From NCBI GenBank assembly GCA_018385415.1, contig JAHAZA010000099.1:1-25393 (forward strand): DNA of 25,393 nucleotides. The letters run 5' to 3'. The notes beneath the pieces were generated by a model. The model was given only the letters and a program-made list of their open reading frames with translations. It was not told the origin of the DNA and made no database searches. The DNA comes from Treponema sp. GTDB lineage: Bacteria; Spirochaetota; Spirochaetia; Treponematales; Treponemataceae. The position numbers and the translations under genes are program-made. Positions 6,764-14,052 of this stretch are shown here, piece by piece. Numbering within the stretch: position 1 is the stretch's first letter; each line of letters begins with the position of its first letter.

Positions 6764-8626
6764 ATGCAAAATAATTTTGATGCTCAGAAAATGATGAATC
6801 CTCTTATTGTTCAAAGTGACAGAAGTATTCTTATGGATGTTCATGCTCCTTTGGCTGATGAATGTCGTAATGCTCTGATTCCTTTTGCTGAACTTGAACG
6901 TTCACCTGAGCATCTGCATACATATCGGCTAACTCCACTTTCGCTGTGGAATGCTACCAGTGCCGGGTTTACTTATCAGGATGCAATTGATGTACTTAGA
7001 AAGTATTCTCGTTTTGATGTCCCTCAGTCGGTAGAAGTGTGGATTGAAGAAACTGCAGGTCGGTTTGGAAAGCTTCGTATGATTCCGGCTCCTTGTGAGG
7101 TGGTGGAATTTGAAAAGAAAGCAGGTCACTTTCCTGATGATGTTGTTGTAATTAATCCGGGTAATCAGGTTGATCCTTGCGAAGAGGAAAAGAAAAAAAA
7201 GAATCAGGGTAAAGAAGAATATCTTCTGCTTGTTGCTGAAACAAAACCTATCTATAAACAGATTAATGCAAATGTCCAGCTTAGGAAATTTTTAACTCCA
7301 TGTCAGGTTGAAAATGCATTCATCCTTCTTTTAACAGATCGAGGTACAATCAAACAAAAGTTAATCGAACTTGGCTGGCCTGTAAAAGATGAAGTTCCTC
7401 TCCGCGATGGTGAACCACTTGATGTTTCTCTTAACGAAAAAACTTCTTCTGGAAAAGATTTTGTTATTCGAAACTATCAGACAGAAGCTGCAAAAGCAAT
7501 TGTAGGTGATAAAGGTCCTGGTACAGGGTTTGGTACAATCGTACTCCCTTGTGGTGCAGGAAAAACAATTGTTGGTATGACAATTATGTCTATGCTTAAA
7601 ACAAGCACCTTAATCATTACAACGAACATTACTTCAGTTCATCAGTGGATTGATGAATTAGTCGATAAGACAAATATTCCTCGTGACATGATTGCAGAAT
7701 ATACAGGTGAATCAAAAACTATTAAACCTGTTACTGTTGCAACTTATCAGATTTTGACATGGCGGCCTGATAAAGTAGGGCCTTATCCTCACTTCAGTAT
7801 TTTCAGGGATCGCCCATGGGGACTGATTATTTATGATGAAGTTCATTTGCTTCCTGCTCCGGTGTTCCGTGTGGTTGCAGAACTTCAGGCTGTGCGTCGT
7901 GTTGGTCTTACTGCAACTTTGGTGCGCGAAGATAATTGTCAGGGTTATGTATTCTCACTTGTTGGTCCAAAGCGTTATGATGTTCCATGGAAAGAACTTG
8001 AACATACTGGCTGGATTGCAAAAGCTGAATGTGTAGAAGTGCGTCTTGATTTACCAACTGATCGTGAGCTGGAATATGCAGTAGCTCCTGCCCGTGAAAA
8101 GCATCGCATTGCATGTGAAAATCCTGTAAAGATAAAAATTGTTAGCGAACTTGTTGAACGATTTAATGAAGACAAAATTCTTATTATTGGACAATATCTT
8201 GATCAACTGGAAGAAATTGCAGCTCTTTTGAAAGTTCCTCTTATAACAGGTAAAACTCCGAACTCTGTTCGTGATCAGATTTATGGAGATTTTAAATCAG
8301 GTAAAGTCCGAGTTCTTGTTGTTTCGAAAGTTGCAAACTTTGCAGTTGATCTTCCTGATGCTTCAATGGCAATTCAGGTTTCAGGAACTTTCGGAAGCCG
8401 TCAGGAAGAAGCACAACGACTTGGTCGTATTCTTCGCCCTAAAGAAAGAACATCCAGGTTTTTTACTTTAATTTCTCGCAGTACTGTTGAAGAAGATTTT
8501 GGCTCGAACAGACAGAAGTTCCTTGCTGAGCAGGGGTACTCATATAGAATAATAAAATATGCTGATGCATCGTCATTTGATGTAATCAAAGATGACTTTG
8601 CTCTTTGCCATAACGGAGAGATTTAA
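6764..8626 (+). CDS. xpb: Bacterial XPB/Ssl2-type DNA repair helicase
   Basis: This 620-aa superfamily 2 DNA helicase is homologous to eukaryotic XPB and is expected to unwind DNA 3'-5' in repair. Residues 1-200 form the N-terminal region (LIVQSDRSILMDVHAPLA and RFDVPQSVEVWIEETAGRFG), with a Lys-rich insertion at about 142-150. The motor has Q-like FVIRNYQTEA, Walker A LPCGAGKT (K267), motif II DEVH (358-361), GLTATLVRED with the XPB-specific RED loop, and motif VI QRLGRILRPK (551-560). All motor residues look intact. The start is the ATG right after a -10 box and may be leaderless; M10/M11 are alternative starts but also lack a ribosome site. The gene overlaps the next by one base (TAATG). 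Bacterial XPB occurs in mycobacteria and some spirochaetes; the exact pathway role is inferred. Confidence 0.93.
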   Translation: MQNNFDAQKMMNPLIVQSDRSILMDVHAPLADECRNALIPFAELERSPEHLHTYRLTPLSLWNATSAGFTYQDAIDVLRKYSRFDVPQSVEVWIEETAGRFGKLRMIPAPCEVVEFEKKAGHFPDDVVVINPGNQVDPCEEEKKKKNQGKEEYLLLVAETKPIYKQINANVQLRKFLTPCQVENAFILLLTDRGTIKQKLIELGWPVKDEVPLRDGEPLDVSLNEKTSSGKDFVIRNYQTEAAKAIVGDKGPGTGFGTIVLPCGAGKTIVGMTIMSMLKTSTLIITTNITSVHQWIDELVDKTNIPRDMIAEYTGESKTIKPVTVATYQILTWRPDKVGPYPHFSIFRDRPWGLIIYDEVHLLPAPVFRVVAELQAVRRVGLTATLVREDNCQGYVFSLVGPKRYDVPWKELEHTGWIAKAECVEVRLDLPTDRELEYAVAPAREKHRIACENPVKIKIVSELVERFNEDKILIIGQYLDQLEEIAALLKVPLITGKTPNSVRDQIYGDFKSGKVRVLVVSKVANFAVDLPDASMAIQVSGTFGSRQEEAQRLGRILRPKERTSRFFTLISRSTVEEDFGSNRQKFLAEQGYSYRIIKYADASSFDVIKDDFALCHNGEI

Positions 8627-10758
8627 TGGCATTCCGAGAACCAGTGATGAGTGAACATGCAAAAAAGATTCTCAAATGGCGGGGAAGTTTTCTTGAACTG
8701 GAAGAAAATGTTTTTTCTGAAACAATGAGAACATATCTTGGCGAGATTAAAACGCCTTACAATAAGCATAAACTGATAGAAAATCTTGAAAGTTTTTTGC
8801 GACAGAAAGAACATCTTGTTGCAATTAAGAGCCTTGTGACTCCTCAGGAGCTTGAACTTATCTGTGCTATTGTTTTTATTCCAGATTGTACAGAAGAAAA
8901 ACTTACGCTTTTTTTTGAAAATACTTTTAGTTTTTCTTTTCTTTATGAAACTGTAAATAATCTTGAAGAGCGTCTCATTATTTTTAGATATGAAAAAGAT
9001 GGTGAAATCATAATTGATTTTAATCCACTTCTGGAAAATGCGTTTTATGATTTAATAAATGTAAATCGTCTTCTTTCAGAAGTTTCATTTAAAGAAACTA
9101 AAGATGATACTCCTGTCATTACTCCGGAATTTATTGCCTGCTTTATTTCTTTTGTGATGGAAAATCCAAATCTTTCAAAACAGGATCGTTCACTAAAAAA
9201 GCATACTGTTGAGATTGCTACAGAAATTTTTGGTCAACGAATTCCAATGTTCGAGGTTGTTTTTAATGCTTTTCTTAATCTTGGAATTTTAAAAGAAAAC
9301 GGCAAAGGTGTGGATTTTGACTGGAATAAGCTTGATAAATTTGTACAACAGAGTTTTGCAGAACAACTCATATATATTGTAGTTTCAAGTGCTGGTCATT
9401 TTAGTCGAGAGAATTTAAAGGTCCAGGCGCAGCTATTGGTAGATACAATAAAAAATCTTCAGGGAATTTCTTTTACGAAAGATTTGTTCCTCCGTACAGG
9501 ATTTCTGGTTGCAATTAGACCAAGGGCTCAGGAAGTTGTAAAAACAAGTGGTTCCAGATTTTCGAAGATGCTTGAGGAAAATAGAGCAATCATGGCTGCA
9601 GCGGATCCGGAAACAGTTAAGGTTTCTCAGACAGGTGGGCTTGAAAGAATGTTTGATGCTGCCTGTAATGTGGGATTGTTAGGCGCCTGTGGAATTACTG
9701 ATGAAAAAAAAGATGTCTATACTATAAATAAAGTAATTGAGCAGAATCAATATGAAGCAGACACTGTTATAAAAGGAATGATAACAGTTGACCCAGGTAT
9801 GACAGTTAATCTTATGCCAGGCTTTGCGCTAAAGGACGTTTTACCCATTGTAAAATTTATGACTGTTACAAGATATGACACAGTTTCCAGTTTTATGATT
9901 GACCGTCAGAGTATCATGAGAGGATTTGATTTTGGATTAACTTCAAAATCGATTCTTGCACTTCTGGAAGAACGAGCAGCATTCCCGATACCTGATACAC
10001 TTTCAATCCAGCTTGAAGAGTGGAACGATTCTTATTCAACTGCTTCTTTTTATCGCGGCTTTGTTTTAAAACTTGACGGTAAAGCTGCACTTGCGGCAGA
10101 ACATAACAGTGTACTGGCTCCTCATATTCATACTGTAATTGCTCCTGGAATATATCTGCTTGATATTAAAGATGATGAAGAAGCCATTGCTTTAATAAAA
10201 AAAAGTAAGCTTGATTTTGTAGGAAAAATTAAAACTGCACGAATAGAAAATCAAAGTCCTGATTTCTTTAAGCTGAATCTTGCAGGAAGAAAAATCAACG
10301 ACCGTACAGGCTTTGAAGTTCCAGATGAAATTATAGAAACTGAAGATGCAGATAAAATTACAGATAAAATGTACGCTGCACTTGGAAAATTAAAACTTCC
10401 ACATGAGCAGAAAGAAGGTCTTGAACTTAGAATTCTTCACAAGGTCATTGTAAATTCATCACAGCTAAATCCTGCAATTCTCCGGCTTGAACGCGTAAAT
10501 GCAAATGCAATGGATTTTAGTGGCAAAGTTTATATTATTGATCTTGCAATAAAGGCAGGCGAAAGAATTGAGATGACTTTTGGCTCTGGGGAACTTTCGG
10601 TTGAAGGGGTTCCTCTTTCCATTAATAAGAGAGCTGATGAAGCATATGTTGAAATTGTAGTTACACCAGGAAATGTCGTAAGAGAATATGCAATTGGTAA
10701 AGCAAGTTCTGTTCGACGTTTACGAAAGCATGATTATATAAATAAACGAAATTACTAA
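8626..10758 (+). CDS. Helicase-associated protein, Rv0862c-like (Helicase_C_3 type), XPB partner
   Basis: This 710-aa protein has no Walker motifs and is probably cytosolic. It resembles the family with a 'helicase conserved C-terminal' domain found beside XPB in actinobacteria (Rv0862c next to Rv0861c in M. tuberculosis). The recognisable part is at about res. 380-465, MITVDPGMTVNLMPGF through SFMIDRQSIMRGFDFGLTSK to PIPDTLSIQLEEW. The N-terminal 300 residues are helical, winged-helix-like repeats (LVTPQELELICAIVF, FIACFISFVMENP). The C-terminal third is unassigned. GGAGAG lies 6 nt before the ATG, and the TAATG overlap with XPB argues for coupled translation and a physical partnership. In archaea the equivalent position is held by the nuclease Bax1; no nuclease motif is visible here. 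The biochemical function is unknown. Confidence 0.8.
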   Translation: MAFREPVMSEHAKKILKWRGSFLELEENVFSETMRTYLGEIKTPYNKHKLIENLESFLRQKEHLVAIKSLVTPQELELICAIVFIPDCTEEKLTLFFENTFSFSFLYETVNNLEERLIIFRYEKDGEIIIDFNPLLENAFYDLINVNRLLSEVSFKETKDDTPVITPEFIACFISFVMENPNLSKQDRSLKKHTVEIATEIFGQRIPMFEVVFNAFLNLGILKENGKGVDFDWNKLDKFVQQSFAEQLIYIVVSSAGHFSRENLKVQAQLLVDTIKNLQGISFTKDLFLRTGFLVAIRPRAQEVVKTSGSRFSKMLEENRAIMAAADPETVKVSQTGGLERMFDAACNVGLLGACGITDEKKDVYTINKVIEQNQYEADTVIKGMITVDPGMTVNLMPGFALKDVLPIVKFMTVTRYDTVSSFMIDRQSIMRGFDFGLTSKSILALLEERAAFPIPDTLSIQLEEWNDSYSTASFYRGFVLKLDGKAALAAEHNSVLAPHIHTVIAPGIYLLDIKDDEEAIALIKKSKLDFVGKIKTARIENQSPDFFKLNLAGRKINDRTGFEVPDEIIETEDADKITDKMYAALGKLKLPHEQKEGLELRILHKVIVNSSQLNPAILRLERVNANAMDFSGKVYIIDLAIKAGERIEMTFGSGELSVEGVPLSINKRADEAYVEIVVTPGNVVREYAIGKASSVRRLRKHDYINKRNY

Positions 10759-10777
10759 TCTGGTAAAAGAGGCTTAT

Positions 10778-11707
10778 ATGATAAAGACAGTTGTTTCAAT
10801 TGATTTACCTGTTGATGAAAAATTGTTAATCAAGAAAAATACCATTTCGTCTGCCGGTAATACTGAAAAAGCTGATGGCTTAAAAAGAATCAGCATTGTT
10901 ACTGGAATTCATGGTGATGAGTTGGAAGGACAGTTTGTCTGTTTTGAAATTCAACGTCGTATTAAAGAACATCCTGAATGCCTTACTGGTATTGTTGATA
11001 TTTATCCTGCTTTGAATCCATTGGGGATTGATTCTGTAACACGTTCTCTTCCTGCTTTTGATATTGATATGAACAAAACATTCCCTGGCTTTAATGATGG
11101 TACAATGATAGAACATCTTGCGGCTAACATTATGCAGGATTTGCGTGGCTCAGATTTTGTGATTGATATTCATGCTTCAAGTATTTTTGTCCGTGAATTT
11201 CCTCAAATACGAATACCATTTAAGTTTAGAGAAAAACTTATTGATAAATGTAAATTGATGAATCTGGATTTAATATGGGCATCACAAAGTTCATCTGTTT
11301 CTGAGAATACACTTGCATATGCATTAAATGATGAAGGTATCGATGCAGTGGTAATCGATATGGGTATTGCGATGTATTGTACAAAGGAATATTGCAATCA
11401 AGTGACTGATGGTATTTTTGCTTTAATGAAAAATCTTGGAATGTGGTCAGGTGATGTGGTTGCTGCTAAAGAGCCGATTTACGCAGAAAGTGCATGTATA
11501 ATTACATCAAAAACTCCGGGGCTATTTATTCGAGAAGTTAAGTGTGGAGATAAAGTTGAAAAAGGTCAGATACTTGGACGAGTAATTAATCCTCTTGAAG
11601 GAACTGTTAAAGAAGTAGTAGTTGCTCCAGAGTCAGGACTTTTGTTTACTGTCAGAGAATACCCGGTTGTAGAAGTTGGTTCACTTTTAGGGAGAATTTT
11701 TAGATGA
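10778..11707 (+). CDS. AstE/AspA-like zinc hydrolase (M14-type amidohydrolase), paralogue 1
   Basis: This 309-aa protein is of the succinylglutamate desuccinylase/aspartoacylase family, which removes acyl groups from N-acyl amino acids. The zinc site is complete: H45 and E48 in GIHGDELEG and H132 in VIDIHAS. Substrate-loop residues follow the family pattern: NPLG at 80, then DIDMNKTFPG (D97, N99), with Lys where DLNR is usual. The position normally holding the catalytic Glu reads VVIDMG, with Asp194. The C-terminal beta domain (about 240-309, KTPGLFIREVKCGDKVEKGQ onward) looks like a biotinyl/lipoyl-type barrel. AGAGG lies 5 nt before the ATG. The gene starts 19 bp after the helicase partner and its stop overlaps the next gene's ATG by 4 bp. 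The substrate is unknown. Confidence 0.82.
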   Translation: MIKTVVSIDLPVDEKLLIKKNTISSAGNTEKADGLKRISIVTGIHGDELEGQFVCFEIQRRIKEHPECLTGIVDIYPALNPLGIDSVTRSLPAFDIDMNKTFPGFNDGTMIEHLAANIMQDLRGSDFVIDIHASSIFVREFPQIRIPFKFREKLIDKCKLMNLDLIWASQSSSVSENTLAYALNDEGIDAVVIDMGIAMYCTKEYCNQVTDGIFALMKNLGMWSGDVVAAKEPIYAESACIITSKTPGLFIREVKCGDKVEKGQILGRVINPLEGTVKEVVVAPESGLLFTVREYPVVEVGSLLGRIFR

Positions 11708-12633
11708 GAGAAATAACAATTTGTGAAATGCCTTCACTTTATCGCGATGACTTTCGTGTAAAAGGTTTTGTTTTTGGAAGTGGAAAAAAATCTGTTAGTA
11801 TTGTTGGAACTTTTCGTGGTAACGAGTATCAGCAGCAGTTTATTGCAGCACGGCTTGTAAAGCGTCTCAAGGAACTGGAGTCTGCCGGTGAATTGAATGA
11901 AGGTTTTGAAGTTCTTATAATTCCTTCCGCTAATGCATATTCAATGAATACAAGAAAAAAATTCTGGTCGACAGATAATACTGATATTAACCGTGCATTC
12001 CCTGGAAAAGCAGAAGGTTCAACACCTGAAATTATTGCGGATGGAGTATTCAATATGACTAAAGAATATGAATATGGTATTCATCTTGCTTCATATTATA
12101 TGGTTGGATCATTCCTTCCTCATGTAAGAATTATGAAAAGTCATCTGGATTATTTTGAAGAGTCTGCCGGCTTTATGATGCCTTATATGATGATTCGTGA
12201 TCCTCGATCATACGAAAAAACAACTTTAAATTATACATGGCAGGAAGCCGGCGTTAAGGCGTTCAGCTTATATTCTGCACAGACTGAAGGTATTGATCGA
12301 AATTCCGCACATACAATTATCAGATCAATTTTACTTTTCTTGAAAAATAAAGGTATCATTAGTACAGAGATTCTTGGCGGTTATAAAGAATGTGCAATTC
12401 TGGAAGAAGAAAAAAGAATTATTCCAGTCCGTACTTCATATGCAGGCTTTTTTGAGCCAAAAGTAAAAGTTGGTTTTGAAGTTGAGAAAGGAGATTTGCT
12501 TGCTGAAATTCATGATCCGTACACTGATGAAGTAATTTCAGAATTAAGGTCTCCTGTGGATGGAGTTGTATTCTTTATGCATTCAGCTCCAATGACTTAC
12601 AGTCAGACTGCGGTATTTAAGCTTATTATTTAA
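11704..12633 (+). CDS. AstE/AspA-like paralogue 2 with a degenerate zinc site
   Basis: This 309-aa protein has exactly the same length and layout as its upstream neighbour, so it arose by tandem duplication. Aligning SIVGTFRGNEYQQQF with SIVTGIHGDELEGQF replaces the first zinc His by Arg38 and the following Asp by Asn40. Glu41 remains, and a second His survives (YGIHLAS, H127). DINRAFPG (94-101) retains the canonical substrate Arg. No family-type catalytic Glu is seen in AFSLYSAQTEG. The C-terminal barrel is retained (PVRTSYAGFFEPKVKVGFEV onward). Inference: a catalytically dead or altered partner that may form a heterocomplex with paralogue 1, since the two genes overlap by 4 bp (ATGA). An uncharacterised activity with another metal arrangement cannot be excluded. 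Confidence 0.75.
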   Translation: MREITICEMPSLYRDDFRVKGFVFGSGKKSVSIVGTFRGNEYQQQFIAARLVKRLKELESAGELNEGFEVLIIPSANAYSMNTRKKFWSTDNTDINRAFPGKAEGSTPEIIADGVFNMTKEYEYGIHLASYYMVGSFLPHVRIMKSHLDYFEESAGFMMPYMMIRDPRSYEKTTLNYTWQEAGVKAFSLYSAQTEGIDRNSAHTIIRSILLFLKNKGIISTEILGGYKECAILEEEKRIIPVRTSYAGFFEPKVKVGFEVEKGDLLAEIHDPYTDEVISELRSPVDGVVFFMHSAPMTYSQTAVFKLII

Positions 12634-12649
12634 TCATTAATATTAATGA
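12634..12649. repeat. Perfect 16-bp palindrome between hydrolase 2 and cyclase
   Basis: TCATTAATATTAATGA is its own reverse complement and begins at the base after the hydrolase stop codon, 31 bp before the cyclase start. It is AT-rich, so chance is possible. No T-run follows, so it is not a terminator; a regulator site is possible. Confidence 0.45.
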
Positions 12650-12679
12650 GAACGAAGAAAATATTAAAAGGTTAGTGTT

Positions 12680-14002
12680 ATGAACTACAATATTGAATTT
12701 CAGATTGCAAGTATTATTTTTGAAATAACTTTAATGATTGTCTTTTTTTCAAAGAAAAGATGGGCTTCACCGGCAAATGTTGTTTATAGAGTGTTAATGA
12801 TACTAACATTGATTACATTGATTCTTGATGTGGCCAGTGTTATTACAATTACTGAAGTTATTGCCGGAAATGAAGAGCTTGTCAGACTTAATAATTTTCT
12901 TTCGAAATCATACTTAATAGTTATGCTGGCTTATATTGGAACAATGGATGTGTATGCCATTGTTAACACAATGCCAGCGAAAGCAACAACAACTTCGTTA
13001 ACTTTACAATATGTGGGAATGATTATTACTGCTTTAGTATTTATTGTTGCTTGTGGTTTTGTTATTGCAAATCCTCTCCTGTATAGTGGAGTTGGAAAAT
13101 GGATTTATTCCTACGGAATCCCTTCAAATACAGTTTACGTAATGTCTACAGTATCAGTTATTTTCGTATTGGTTTTGTTTTTCTGTAATTTGAAAAAAGT
13201 TTCGATTAAACGTCTCGTTCCAATTATTACTTTCTGTGTCATGGAAGGAACTGTTGCATTGATTCAGATGTTTAACAAACACCTTCTGATTATTGGTCTT
13301 GGTATAGCAGTTTCAAGTCTTATCATGTATTTTGCTCTTGAAAATCCTGATATGAATATGATTGATGAATTGAACAAATCAAATAAACGTTCGAGAGATC
13401 TTCTTTTGAATATTCTTCCTCTTTCAATTGCAAATAAGCTTGAATATAATGCAAAGCCATTTTTTGAAGAGGTGAATAATGTATCAATTATGTTCATCGA
13501 TATTGTCAATTTTACTAAGATGTGCTCTGAAATTGGCGGAACAACAATGGTAAAAATCCTGAATGAATTTTTTGGTGAACTTGATGATTTATTAAGTAAC
13601 TTTAAAGTTGAAAAAATAAAGACAATTGGTGATGCATATATGATAGCAGCAGGTGTTCCAGATATTTATGCTGAAAACTGCCTCGAAACTGTTAAACTTG
13701 CACTACAGATTCTTCGCCTGCTTAACGATTTTAATCGCAGAAAAAAAATTGATCTTCATATTCGTATTGGAATAAATAATGGTCGTGTTATTGCAGGTGT
13801 CATCGGTAAAAAGAAGTTTATCTATGATCTTTGGGGTGATACTGTTAACCTTGCTTCAAGACTTGAGTCTTATGGTGTGCCGGATCGTATAAATGTGTCT
13901 GAGCGTGTTAAATATATGTTGGGTGATCAATTTGATTATGAACCAATGCCTGTCGTTGATATTAAAGGCTTTGGTAAAATTTCAACCTACCTGTTAGTGT
14001 AA
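12680..14002 (+). CDS. Membrane-bound class III adenylate cyclase
   Basis: This 440-aa protein makes cAMP from ATP. The first 225 residues form an N-terminal sensor of about six to seven membrane helices (for instance IASIIFEITLMIVFF, VLMILTLITLIL, GMIITALVFIVACGFVI). A signalling helix LLLNILPLSIANKLE (about 248-262) leads into the catalytic domain. Metal-binding Asp are D274 (FIDIVNF) and D318 (IGDAYM). The adenine-selecting pair is Lys314 (KIKTIGD) and Asp383 (YDLWGD), and the transition-state residues are N390 and R394 (VNLASR). The full set predicts an active adenylate rather than guanylate cyclase. AAAGG lies 8 nt before the ATG. It follows the hydrolase pair by 46 bp and precedes the hybrid kinase. 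The ligand for the membrane domain is unknown. Confidence 0.92.
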   Translation: MNYNIEFQIASIIFEITLMIVFFSKKRWASPANVVYRVLMILTLITLILDVASVITITEVIAGNEELVRLNNFLSKSYLIVMLAYIGTMDVYAIVNTMPAKATTTSLTLQYVGMIITALVFIVACGFVIANPLLYSGVGKWIYSYGIPSNTVYVMSTVSVIFVLVLFFCNLKKVSIKRLVPIITFCVMEGTVALIQMFNKHLLIIGLGIAVSSLIMYFALENPDMNMIDELNKSNKRSRDLLLNILPLSIANKLEYNAKPFFEEVNNVSIMFIDIVNFTKMCSEIGGTTMVKILNEFFGELDDLLSNFKVEKIKTIGDAYMIAAGVPDIYAENCLETVKLALQILRLLNDFNRRKKIDLHIRIGINNGRVIAGVIGKKKFIYDLWGDTVNLASRLESYGVPDRINVSERVKYMLGDQFDYEPMPVVDIKGFGKISTYLLV

Positions 14003-14037
14003 TTTCAATTATTTTTTCTTTGGACTGAATTATGTGT

Positions 14038-14043
14038 TATAAT
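14038..14043 (+). promoter_or_regulatory. -10 box 9 nt before the hybrid kinase start codon
   Basis: A perfect TATAAT is followed by AGAAATAAT and then the ATG of the signal-peptide-encoding start at 14053. There is no Shine-Dalgarno sequence. A convincing -35 box is not seen (TTGGAC at 14020 is only 12 bp away). Transcription from here would give a nearly leaderless mRNA. Confidence 0.4.
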
Positions 14044-14052
14044 AGAAATAAT

